NCBI GenBank assembly: GCA_003054695.1
Contig: QAZA01000009.1
Coordinates: forward strand, 1 to 64,000
Direction: 5' to 3'
DNA length: 64,000 bases
From: Verrucomicrobia bacterium LW23
GTDB taxonomy: Bacteria > Verrucomicrobiota > Verrucomicrobiia > Methylacidiphilales > UBA1321
Shown: one piece after another, positions 8,585-16,733 of the stretch
Position numbering within the stretch: the stretch's first letter is position 1
Layout of the letters: every line of letters begins with the position of its first letter
The notes under the pieces: generated by a model
Seen by the model: the letters and a program-made list of their open reading frames with translations, nothing else
What the model was told of the DNA's origin: nothing
Database searches by the model: none
Translations under genes and position numbers: made by a program

Positions 8585-10953
8585 ACGACTTACTGCGCAC
8601 GTGGCTGACCAGACGGAGCCGGGCGATCGCCGCACTTGTGGTGATTGCCGGGGTGCTGCCGTTTTTTGCCATGGCGCAAAGTTCGGCACCGGAGCCGTCC
8701 AACCCTATGCCGTACGCCCCGGAGAACGCGCCCGCGCCCTCCACGCCTTCATCGCCAAACCAGGGGCTAAACCCGATGCCGGACCTGGGAAGCTCGGCGC
8801 AGCCGCCGGAACCGATGAACTCTACCGTGGACGACGAGCGGTTGCCCGGCGAGACGCCGGAGGAGGCGGCGGCGCGGCGGGAGCGCTGGAAGAAGATTGA
8901 GGTGCCGGAGGCTTTGGATTCGAAGCCTTTTGACGAGGAGGCTGAGGCAGGGAGCTCGTCGCTGCATCCTGTTGATGTGGAACGACGTGCGCGGGTGAGT
9001 GGGGTCTCTTCGGACGCTCGTGTGCAGTTTGTGGGGAATGCGAGCATTCCTGAGACGGAACTGCTGGAAGTTATTCAGGATCAACGGGATAACATGGGGA
9101 CTGAAGGTTTGACGCTGGCGACGGCGGACGACGCGGCCTTTTATGTGGCGCAGTATTACCGGCGCAAAGGTTACATGAAGGTGCGCGTGTTGTATCGCAT
9201 TGAGGGAGCGCGACTTGTGCTGGATGTGGACGAGGGCGAGCTGGTGCGGCTGGGGAATGTGGTGTTTATTGGCAACGCCTCCTACGACGGCACGAAGCTG
9301 GGCGAGTATATACTGGGGCCGACGCACGAGCGGAAATCGACGTACAAGGATGGGCTGCCGTTTATACGGGCGGATATCGACCTGGGATTGCAGCGAGCGC
9401 AAGGATTTTACAGGTCGGAGGGGTATCCCTATGCCACTATTTCGTCCAGCTTCAGGCTGTCGCGGGATGGGCGTTCCATGGACATGACGGTTACGGTGAA
9501 TGAGGGGCCGCGTTACTTGTTGGGGCCGTTCTACTTCGAGGGAAATGGGCGGCTTTCGCCGGATGATATTCAGAAGGAGTTGGCGACGGGGAAGCCGATT
9601 CCATATTCAGAGTTGTCTATCAACACGTTACAGCGAAAAGTTGAGGATATTTACCGCAACAGCGGGTACTATACGCGCACGGTGGAGGTGAAGGTGGCGA
9701 AGCCGAAGGGGCGTAAATCAGGCGCGCTTGCGGTAACGTTTAACGTGGAGCAGGGCCCGTTGTATCGTATTGGGGATGTGCATGTTACGGGTGCCAAGGA
9801 TATCCGGTCCGAGTTTGTGGAGAAGCGCTTTCGGCGGATGCGCGGGCACGTATATGATCCGCGGGACGTTGAGGACACCTACAAGAGGATGGTACAGGCG
9901 GGACTCTATACTCAGTTTGTGATTGAACCCGTGCCGCGGCCGGATGGGACGCTTGATTTGAACATTGCGGTGAAGGAGGCGAAGCCGCGCGAGTTTGGTA
10001 TTTACGGCGGCTACGGCACGTACGAGGGCCCGTATTTTGGCGTTAACTACCGTAACCGCAATTTCTTTGGTAGTGCGCGATCGTTTGAGGCGGTAGTCGA
10101 GGGCTCGGCGCGGGGCGGCAAGGCTGAGGTTATCTATCTTGATCCGTGGTTTCTGGATACGGATCTGGAGTTGAAGAGCCGGCTCTACTCGATGTATCGC
10201 TATGAGGATCAATATAGTAAGATAGAGACGGGGCTTCGCAACGATTTGTCCTGGGACGTAGATCGGTATTGGCGAGTGGGCGCCTTTCAGTGGGCGCGAC
10301 AGGTTAATATTCTTCAGTCGGACATTGATGAGCAGGACCTGGGGCCGACCAGTTATTTCGCAAACAGCATTGGTGTTACGCAGACGTACGACCGGCGCAA
10401 TAACAAGGCAAATCCCACAAGTGGTTATCACTTCACGACTTCCTTTGATATGGCGAACAGCGCGATTGCAAGCGACATCGAGTATGTGCGCTTTGTGTAC
10501 CGCTCGGGCGTGTATGTGCCGCTGGGGAAGGTGGTGCTGGCGTTTGGGGCTCAGGGCGGGTTGATTTCGCCGATCAAAAACAGCGAGCTGCCGGTGGATG
10601 AGCGGTTTTATCTGGGGGGCAGCACGACGATTCGCAGCTTTGCGGAGCGCGAGATGGGGCCGCGCGACCGGAGCGGGAATTTTATCGGGGGAAACTCGTA
10701 TATGGTTTATAATGCGGAGGTTATCTTTCCCATTTGGGGCGACTTGAAAGGCGCGGTGTTTGCGGATATGGGTGCGCTTTACGAGAATTCCGGCGACTTT
10801 CTCTCCTTTAACGATATGCGGTACGCTCTGGGTGCCGGCCTGCGCTACGGTTTGCCGATTGGCGCGATGCGTCTGGATTATGGCTGGAATCCCGATATGC
10901 GGCCGAATGAAGATGTGGGCGCGCTGCACTTTGGTTTCGGCATGGCGTTTTGA
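8581..10953 (+). CDS. BamA/TamA-family outer-membrane protein (POTRA repeats + Omp85 barrel)
   Basis: A 790-residue Omp85-family protein. Residues about 1-33 form a signal peptide (AIAALVVIAGVLPFFAMAQ). A Pro/Glu-rich linker follows, then about four POTRA domains between residues 140 and 470, recognisable by repeated patterns such as VQFVGNASI, YYRRKGYMKVRV, GNVVFIGN, RSEGYPYA and YRIGDVHVTG. The C-terminal half is the 16-strand barrel: FGIYGGYGTYEG, the lid-loop stretch YLGGSTTIRSF, and a final strand ending HFGFGMAF with the C-terminal Phe typical of outer-membrane proteins. Coupling by ATGA overlap to tamB suggests it is the outer-membrane partner of TamB. It could instead be the cell's main BamA, which this window cannot settle. 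Confidence 0.9.
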   Translation: MNDLLRTWLTRRSRAIAALVVIAGVLPFFAMAQSSAPEPSNPMPYAPENAPAPSTPSSPNQGLNPMPDLGSSAQPPEPMNSTVDDERLPGETPEEAAARRERWKKIEVPEALDSKPFDEEAEAGSSSLHPVDVERRARVSGVSSDARVQFVGNASIPETELLEVIQDQRDNMGTEGLTLATADDAAFYVAQYYRRKGYMKVRVLYRIEGARLVLDVDEGELVRLGNVVFIGNASYDGTKLGEYILGPTHERKSTYKDGLPFIRADIDLGLQRAQGFYRSEGYPYATISSSFRLSRDGRSMDMTVTVNEGPRYLLGPFYFEGNGRLSPDDIQKELATGKPIPYSELSINTLQRKVEDIYRNSGYYTRTVEVKVAKPKGRKSGALAVTFNVEQGPLYRIGDVHVTGAKDIRSEFVEKRFRRMRGHVYDPRDVEDTYKRMVQAGLYTQFVIEPVPRPDGTLDLNIAVKEAKPREFGIYGGYGTYEGPYFGVNYRNRNFFGSARSFEAVVEGSARGGKAEVIYLDPWFLDTDLELKSRLYSMYRYEDQYSKIETGLRNDLSWDVDRYWRVGAFQWARQVNILQSDIDEQDLGPTSYFANSIGVTQTYDRRNNKANPTSGYHFTTSFDMANSAIASDIEYVRFVYRSGVYVPLGKVVLAFGAQGGLISPIKNSELPVDERFYLGGSTTIRSFAEREMGPRDRSGNFIGGNSYMVYNAEVIFPIWGDLKGAVFADMGALYENSGDFLSFNDMRYALGAGLRYGLPIGAMRLDYGWNPDMRPNEDVGALHFGFGMAF

Positions 10954-10986
10954 GTGCCGGGTCGTCCGGCGCGCCGTTGTAAGTGC

Positions 10987-11439
10987 CTAATTGTCAGCTA
11001 TAAGCAGAATGTGGGTGCCGATGGCGCGCGGCGTGGTAAGGTCGGGTGGGGCGTGGGAGAAGGCGATGCGGACGCGGCGCAGGGAGGGGTTCGAGCGCTC
11101 GCCGGTGGAGTCGCGCGAGAGGGAGTCTTCGACGGTGATGTCGGCACGGTAAATGCGTTGCAACTCGTTGGATGCAAGGATGTTGCCTTCGGCGTCGAAC
11201 CACATGGGGTTGTTGACCAGGGAGGGCAGGAGATCGTAGCGGGTGGTGCGGGCGATGGCGGAGATGTGGCGAAGGGCGACAGAGCGGGCGTTGTCCTCCG
11301 AAGCTTTGCGCATGTGGTTGAGGCCCAGGGGGATGAGGCTAAGCAGGAGGGTAAGGCAGAAGGTGCAGAGCGCGAGCGAAATAAGCACCTCCGCCAGGGA
11401 GAAGGCGGACGTCGTGCGAGGACGGATGGTGCGAATCAT
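10987..11439 (-). CDS. type IV pseudopilin-like protein, Verru_Chthon cassette B-like
   Basis: A 150-residue protein starting with a short basic leader and the prepilin signature FSLAEVLISLALCTFCL: the peptidase cut would fall before the Phe, with Glu at +5 and a hydrophobic N-terminal helix. The rest is a small globular pseudopilin body. The sequence and length resemble the Verru_Chthon cassette protein B family, which in Verrucomicrobia normally sits with pilin-like partners A, C and D. None of those is present here; the gene is alone, convergent with the outer-membrane gene and divergent from mpl. Role as a surface fibre or secretion pseudopilin is inferred. Confidence 0.75.
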   Translation of the reverse strand: MIRTIRPRTTSAFSLAEVLISLALCTFCLTLLLSLIPLGLNHMRKASEDNARSVALRHISAIARTTRYDLLPSLVNNPMWFDAEGNILASNELQRIYRADITVEDSLSRDSTGERSNPSLRRVRIAFSHAPPDLTTPRAIGTHILLIADN

Positions 11440-11689
11440 GGCAGCGAGTGGTGGTTGTTTGTTTGTGGAAGGCAGACTGGCAGATTGAGGTTGCTTTTCG
11501 AGTCTTAAGTTTATATCGGCGGTAAGGGGTTGGGGACTCCATGGATGTGTTGAGGGGATCTTACTTTTTTACGTTTGTATTAAACTAGCGCTCGCCAGCG
11601 GTGGCCCGGGGTGGTATAGCGTGGCTGGCGGCAAACGTGCGTGTTTATGTGCAATGCGCGGTATGGCCTTTATTTTCAGCGGATTCCGA

Positions 11690-13120
11690 ATGCAAAACAT
11701 TTCCACTTCTTCGCGCGTTTCGTTTCATTTTATGGGCATTTGCGGTACGGCCATGGGGGCTGTGGCTGCAATGCTTCACGACTCGGGGCACACGGTTACC
11801 GGGTCGGACGAAAACGTGTATCCGCCCATGTCTACGTTCCTGGAGTCCAAGGGTATACGCATTATGGCGGGGTACTCGCCGGGGAATTTGCCGAAGGACG
11901 AGAATGCGGTGCTTGTGGTGGGCAACACCATCAAGCGGGGGAATGTGGAGCTGGAGGCGGCGTTGGATGCGCGGCGCTTTTGCACGTGCTTGCCGGAGGT
12001 GCTGAAGCATCATTTTCTGCGCTATACGCACAATCTTGTTGTTACGGGTACGCACGGGAAAACTACGACGACGTCGTTGCTGGCGTGGATCTTCCAGCAC
12101 GCGGGCAAGGAGCCTTCGTGGCTGATCGGGGGGATTCCGTACAATCTGGATCAGGGGTGCAAGCGGCAGGGCGGCCGCCATTGGATCTTGGAGGGCGATG
12201 AGTACGACACGGCTTTTTTCGACAAGCGCAGCAAGTTTGTGCACTATTTGCCGGAGTTGTTGATTATCAACAACATCGAGTTTGATCATGCCGATATTTT
12301 TGAGGACCTGACGGCGATTCAGAAGTCGTTTCGGAATGTGGTGCGGATTGTGCCGCGCAATGGGACGATTCTGGTAAACGCGGACGACCCGAACGCGATT
12401 GCGGTGACGACGGACAGCCCGGCGCCGGTGCTGGAGGTGGGCTTCTCGCCAAACGCGGCCATTCGCATTGAGAATTTGCGGGAAGGCGATGAGTCCCAAA
12501 CATTTACGTTGCTGGGGACGGAGTTTCGCCTGCCGATGTCCGGGGCATTTAATGCGCGCAACGCAGCGATGGCGATTGCGGCGGCGCATTTCTATCAGCT
12601 GCCGTTACCTGTTATTGCGGAGGCACTTGCGCAGTTCAAGGGCGTCAAGCGCCGGCAGGAGGTGCGCGGGGAGAAGAATGGGGTGACGGTGATCGACGAC
12701 TTTGGACACCACCCGACGGCGCTGCGCGAGACGATTCGCGGGCTGCGGAGCAAGTACCCGCGGCGGCGCCTGTGGGCGGTGTTTGAGCCGCGCAGCAATA
12801 CGACGCGGCGCGCGGTGTTTCAGAGCACGTTGCCGGAGGCGCTGAGCCATGCCGACGGCGTGTATGTGGCGCAGGTGGCCAAGCTGGAGCAAATTCCTGC
12901 GGAGCAACGACTTAACCCCGAGAAGGTGGTGGCTGACATCAACGCGGCCGGGGTACCGGCATACTATGAGGCGAACGCTGACGCGATTGTGGCGTCGCTG
13001 AGCACGAAGGTGTTGCGGGGGGATGTGGTAGCGGTGTTTTCCAACGGCGGGTTCGGCGGCATTCACGAAAAGCTGCTGACCTCGCTGAGCGTGCTGGACG
13101 GCGCGGCGGTGGCGAGCTGA
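11690..13120 (+). CDS. mpl: UDP-N-acetylmuramate:tripeptide ligase (Mpl, murein recycling)
   Basis: A 476-residue Mur-ligase-family protein. The N-terminal Rossmann motif is MGICGTAMGAVAAML, the ATP loop is TGTHGKTTTTSLLAW, and LEGDEYDTAFFDKRSK plus NNIEFDHADIF are the Mpl-type central motifs that separate it from MurC. DDFGHHPTALRETI marks the start of the C-terminal domain. Mpl attaches the recovered tripeptide L-Ala-gamma-D-Glu-meso-DAP to UDP-MurNAc in the cytoplasm, so its presence implies DAP-type peptidoglycan and wall recycling. The ATG at 11690 is preferred because it lies just before the first beta strand; earlier in-frame starts add about 23 unconserved residues. No strong ribosome-binding site is visible. 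Confidence 0.9.
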   Translation: MQNISTSSRVSFHFMGICGTAMGAVAAMLHDSGHTVTGSDENVYPPMSTFLESKGIRIMAGYSPGNLPKDENAVLVVGNTIKRGNVELEAALDARRFCTCLPEVLKHHFLRYTHNLVVTGTHGKTTTTSLLAWIFQHAGKEPSWLIGGIPYNLDQGCKRQGGRHWILEGDEYDTAFFDKRSKFVHYLPELLIINNIEFDHADIFEDLTAIQKSFRNVVRIVPRNGTILVNADDPNAIAVTTDSPAPVLEVGFSPNAAIRIENLREGDESQTFTLLGTEFRLPMSGAFNARNAAMAIAAAHFYQLPLPVIAEALAQFKGVKRRQEVRGEKNGVTVIDDFGHHPTALRETIRGLRSKYPRRRLWAVFEPRSNTTRRAVFQSTLPEALSHADGVYVAQVAKLEQIPAEQRLNPEKVVADINAAGVPAYYEANADAIVASLSTKVLRGDVVAVFSNGGFGGIHEKLLTSLSVLDGAAVAS

Positions 13121-13292
13121 GGAGGCGCGGCGTTGTTGCGCTGTGTGGCGTAGAGGGAAAATGATGGCGATGGCGCGTCGGGGCTTGCCACGGCGCCAAA
13201 TCGATGTAGTGATGTGTAATGGGCTGGTTGTGCGCGGCGTGCCCGTGTGTGGCGCGTTGGGCCGGTCGGCCGACATTGGAGTTCACATCATC

Positions 13293-13538
13293 ATGGATCC
13301 CTCGCTGGATATGGAGTATGAGGTGATTTTGTCGCGCTCGCCCGCGGTGAGCGTGACGCAGGTGCGGCGGCTGCTGTCGCAGGAGTTGAAGTGCTCCGGC
13401 GCGCTGGCGTCCAAAATTGTAAGTGAGGTGGAGGAGTTGGGGAAGGCGCCATGTTTTGTGGGGCCGCGGCAGGATGCAGAGCAGCTGGTGAAAGTGCTTC
13501 AGTCGCAAAGTGTTGTGGCGTACATGTCGCCCATTTAG
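13293..13538 (+). CDS. small protein with ribosomal L7/L12 C-terminal-like fold
   Basis: An 81-residue protein. The ATG at 13293 has GGAG at 13278-13281; the open frame extends back to 13143, but those earlier ~50 residues look unconserved. The sequence reads as strand-helix-helix-strand-helix-strand: YEVILS, then V..VRRLLSQEL, ALASKIVSEVEELGKAP, a strand CFVG, a helix with DAEQLVKVLQS, and a last strand VVAYMSPI. That order and the spacing of Val, Pro and Ala-Glu residues resemble the L7/L12 C-terminal (ClpS-like) fold. L7/L12-like domains often bind other proteins, but the partner is unknown. It sits between mpl and a PA14-like gene on the same strand. The fold match is by eye. Confidence 0.6.
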   Translation: MDPSLDMEYEVILSRSPAVSVTQVRRLLSQELKCSGALASKIVSEVEELGKAPCFVGPRQDAEQLVKVLQSQSVVAYMSPI

Positions 13539-13613
13539 CCGGGGCTGGTGCGAAGGAGTGGCGGTGCGATTTCCATTGACGCGCGGGGGTTGCGCGGCTT
13601 TGCTGGGTAAGGA

Positions 13614-14519
13614 ATGATTGCCGATATTTATGCTTTGGGGCGGCGCTTTGCGCTTCCGTGTGCCTGCGCGCTGGCTGTGGCGTTGTGCGTGGGGCCGATG
13701 CGTGTGCAGGGCCAGGACAAGCCGGCGCCCAAGCCTGCCGCCTCCAAGTCGGCGCCTGCGGCCAGGGAGGATCGCGGGGCGCTTAGCCAGTATGGCTCGG
13801 CGGAGTTCAGCGAGTCGGCGTTGATCGGCATTTTGTATGATCTGAAGCAGAATCAGAAGCACCAGAAGCTTCAGATTGACGTGACGAAATATAACCAGAT
13901 CACCAATGAGTTTGTCTCCAGCAACTGGGACGAAGGCGTGCTGAACCGGTACTACCGGGTAACGCGGCCCATGTACACAACGCAAGTATTTATCCCGCTG
14001 GGACCTGCGTCGGACGGGCCGAAAGCGTTCGGGGTGGAGAAGATTGTGAAGCCCAACTTCTGGATGATTCACTACAAGGGGCAAGTGGCGCCGCCCACGT
14101 CTGGCCGCTGGCGCTTTTGGGGCTACGGCAGCGAGGTGTGCTGCGTGGCGGTAAATGGCAAAACGGTGCTGGTGAGCAACTGGCTGGAGCAGAAGCCGAT
14201 GCCGATGCCGGACGTGCCGTGGAAGTCCGAGGCACCGCAGGGCCAGCCGATGCACCTGGGGCATCTTATCGGCGGCAGCTGGATTGAGCTGAAAGCGGGG
14301 GAAGTGATTGACCTGGACGTACTTATAGGCGAGCGCGGCGGCGGCAATTTCAGCGCCGTGCTGCTGGTGGAGAAGGAGGGGGAGACCTACGAGATGCGCA
14401 ACGGCAAGCCGGTGTTCCCGATCTTTCAGCTGGCGCCGTACAATACGCCGGATCCCCGCCCGGGCCAGCCTGCACCACCTTTCGCACGCAACGGGCCCAT
14501 CTGGAAGGGTGTGCAGTAA
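13614..14519 (+). CDS. secreted PA14-like domain protein
   Basis: A 301-residue exported protein with a signal peptide (about residues 1-34, cut near VQGQD), a short Pro/Ala/Lys linker and one globular domain. The stretch FWMIHYKGQVAPPTSGRW, then RFWGYGSEVCCVAVNGKTV, fits the PA14 pattern in which a sheet-rich domain carries a surface site with an NGK/dG turn. PA14 domains usually bind carbohydrates. The C-terminus is Pro-rich (PDPRPGQPAPPF). AAGGA abuts the start codon, which is closer than usual. No enzyme domain is attached, so a binding or structural role on the cell surface is the most that can be inferred. Confidence 0.7.
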   Translation: MIADIYALGRRFALPCACALAVALCVGPMRVQGQDKPAPKPAASKSAPAAREDRGALSQYGSAEFSESALIGILYDLKQNQKHQKLQIDVTKYNQITNEFVSSNWDEGVLNRYYRVTRPMYTTQVFIPLGPASDGPKAFGVEKIVKPNFWMIHYKGQVAPPTSGRWRFWGYGSEVCCVAVNGKTVLVSNWLEQKPMPMPDVPWKSEAPQGQPMHLGHLIGGSWIELKAGEVIDLDVLIGERGGGNFSAVLLVEKEGETYEMRNGKPVFPIFQLAPYNTPDPRPGQPAPPFARNGPIWKGVQ

Positions 14520-14548
14520 GACCAATTCCAGACGTTAATCGGCCCCAC

Positions 14549-15628
14549 TCACGGGTTTGGGCTTAGCGGCGGCGGCCGGGCGGGTACGCGGGCATCGTGG
14601 GTGCGGTGGGCGGCGTGCGCGGCCAGGGATGTTTCCGCGGCGCGGGGCTCGGCGTACTGCAGGTAGGTGCGCAAGTCCACAATGCCCTGGATGGCCCATT
14701 GCAGAGGTAGCACAACGAAGAAGGTGAAGGCGAGCAGCATTGTCATGACGGCAATGCAGATGCCGGAAAGCCAGAAGAGAAAATCCTGGTCCGACGAGAA
14801 GCCGAAGATTTTCGCGAGGATAAAGATGGGAATAGCCAGCAAAAAGGCGCCGAGGTAGACGAACTGCATCCCTGTCATCACCCCGATGTGGCAGGCGGCG
14901 GCGGCGCAGGCAAAGCCAATAAAGCGCCGCACCAGGCTGCGCACGGTGGACACCGCGACGGCGAGTGCCGAATAGCACAGGCTGGCCCACACCACGCACA
15001 GCAGCGCAAAGCACTCGATAAACGGGTTGGAGCCGGACTGGAAGTAGTGCAGCACCACGTAGGGCATCAGTGTGGTGGCGATGAGCGCCGCCTGGATGGC
15101 TTTGGCAATCCACTTGCCGATCATCACGCCGGTGGGGCCCATAGCGGTAAAGATGAGCAGCTCCATGGCGCCGGAGCGGCGGTCTTCGTCCATGGAAAAG
15201 AGCGCGATCCCGGGCAGGACGACCAGGAGGGTGATGCTGGTGATGGTCCAGAACGCCACCAGTACGCGCTCCTTGGAGTCGCCGGCGGTGACTCCGGGCA
15301 CCGCGACGTCGTAGGCCAGGGCGGCCATAATGGCAACGTGCAGGCCGGTAAGGGCCCAGATCAGCGCGTAGCTGCGCAGGCCGCGCCGGGCTTCCAGCAA
15401 CACGCCGGGGTGGATCCGGTCCGTCCAGTCCGCCTCGGGCGGGAGCTTGTCGAACATGCGGCCCAGCACGGACCAGAACGTGTAGTGCTGATACCACACA
15501 TGCTGAAGCTTCTGGTAGCCGGGCGTCGCTCCAGGCAACGGCGGCGCAGAGGGCGGTGGCAACGCTCCGCCCTCCGGCAGCGCCGGCGCCGGCTGCAGGT
15601 GCGGCGGGGGAAGGGGGGGCGGCGGCAT
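14549..15628 (-). CDS. ABC-2-type membrane protein (paralog 3 of 3)
   Basis: A 359-residue polytopic membrane protein, last in transcription order of a three-gene set. A Pro-rich head (about 35 residues) carries LPGATPGYQKLQHVWYQHY, followed by the set's shared signature DWTDRIHPGVLLEARRGLRS, then about six membrane segments. In the middle lies a second shared motif: DRRSGAMELLIFTAMGPTG, then GKW, and then NPF near the next segment. ABC-2-type permeases often carry such an RS..E.L..TP motif that marks the domain between helices 2 and 3. The neighbouring genes encode two paralogs, but no ATPase is encoded in the window. Substrate unknown. Confidence 0.7.
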   Translation of the reverse strand: MPPPPLPPPHLQPAPALPEGGALPPPSAPPLPGATPGYQKLQHVWYQHYTFWSVLGRMFDKLPPEADWTDRIHPGVLLEARRGLRSYALIWALTGLHVAIMAALAYDVAVPGVTAGDSKERVLVAFWTITSITLLVVLPGIALFSMDEDRRSGAMELLIFTAMGPTGVMIGKWIAKAIQAALIATTLMPYVVLHYFQSGSNPFIECFALLCVVWASLCYSALAVAVSTVRSLVRRFIGFACAAAACHIGVMTGMQFVYLGAFLLAIPIFILAKIFGFSSDQDFLFWLSGICIAVMTMLLAFTFFVVLPLQWAIQGIVDLRTYLQYAEPRAAETSLAAHAAHRTHDARVPARPPPLSPNP

Positions 15629-15667
15629 GGGGAGTGCAGGGTGTACTTCGGGGCCGGTACGGTACGC

Positions 15668-16726
15668 TCAGGGCTGCGCGGGCGTAGTCGCTTGCGATGT
15701 TGCGCCTGCGGGATGTCGGTCCGGTCCCCCCGGTTCATCCACCTTGTGCAGGTAGTGGTGACGTTCCGCCAAAGCTTCGCAGCCATGCTGCAGGGACAAG
15801 GCGATAACGGTATGGAAAGAGATAGCCGCGCCAACGAGCAAAACAAGCCCCCAGTGCTGCGGGCTGCCGCCTCCCATTCCCAGGTTAAACAGCCTCGATC
15901 CGGTAAGAAAATGGAGGCAGCCAAAGGCGAACTGGATGAGGAGCAGGGTGAGGCCAAACCTCACGATAACCCCAGAAGGAAGACCAAACAGCCGTGTCTC
16001 CAGCGATCGCCTGGCGGAGGCACTTATGGCCGTGGCCGAGATGCAACTGCTTATCCACACAAGCCCGGCCAGCTGGATGCAGGAGGTGAGCGGATTGGCG
16101 CCGTTAATAAAGTAGAGCAGCACCACATGCGGCAGCAGCGTGGTGGTGATAAGCATCGCCTGCAAAGTAAAGGCCATCCACTTGCCCACCACAATGCTGG
16201 GCGGGCCCATGGGGGTAAAGCACAGGAGCTCCAGCGCGCCGGAGCGGCGGTCTCTATCCAGCGCAAAAACGCCCGCCCATGGCATGCAAAGCAGGTATGT
16301 CGCGGCGATGGACCAGAAATTTTCCATCAGCGAGGATCCGTCGTCGAGAATGGCGTGCAGCTCGCTTGCGAATGAATAATGCCTGGATACGTCCCAAGCC
16401 AGCGCGGCCGCCATGGCAAGTTGTATCCCCAGGATGGTGTAGACCAGGTTGTAGCTGCGCAGCCCGCGCTGCACCTCCAGCACCACGGCGGGGTGGATGC
16501 GATCGCTCCACTCCACCTCCGGCGGCGCGGAGGCCCAGGTGCGGCTGATCGCATCCCAGTAGCTGAAGTTGCGGTACCAGGCGCGGCGCAGCACCTGGTA
16601 GCCCGGGTTTGCCCCGGGAAAAAGCGGATACGTATAGCCATCCGTCTTCTCCGCCACCGCACCCGGCGCAAGATGCGACAGCCGCGGCGGCGGCAGCGCG
16701 GGCAGGGGCGGCGAGGGCGGGGCCAT
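15668..16726 (-). CDS. ABC-2-type membrane protein (paralog 2 of 3)
   Basis: A 352-residue polytopic membrane protein in the middle of the three-gene set. Its head PLFPGANPGYQVLRRAWYRN aligns with the head of paralog 3, and WSDRIHPAVVLEVQRGLRSY with the shared signature. The central motif is RRSGALELLCFTPMGPPS followed by GKW and NPL. About six membrane segments can be read. It starts 7 bases after the stop of the upstream paralog, so all three genes are likely one transcript. The tail after the last membrane segment is hydrophilic and rich in His, Gly and Pro. Function beyond ABC-2-like transport is not evident. Confidence 0.7.
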   Translation of the reverse strand: MAPPSPPLPALPPPRLSHLAPGAVAEKTDGYTYPLFPGANPGYQVLRRAWYRNFSYWDAISRTWASAPPEVEWSDRIHPAVVLEVQRGLRSYNLVYTILGIQLAMAAALAWDVSRHYSFASELHAILDDGSSLMENFWSIAATYLLCMPWAGVFALDRDRRSGALELLCFTPMGPPSIVVGKWMAFTLQAMLITTTLLPHVVLLYFINGANPLTSCIQLAGLVWISSCISATAISASARRSLETRLFGLPSGVIVRFGLTLLLIQFAFGCLHFLTGSRLFNLGMGGGSPQHWGLVLLVGAAISFHTVIALSLQHGCEALAERHHYLHKVDEPGGPDRHPAGATSQATTPAQP

Positions 16727-16733
16727 AGCGTTA

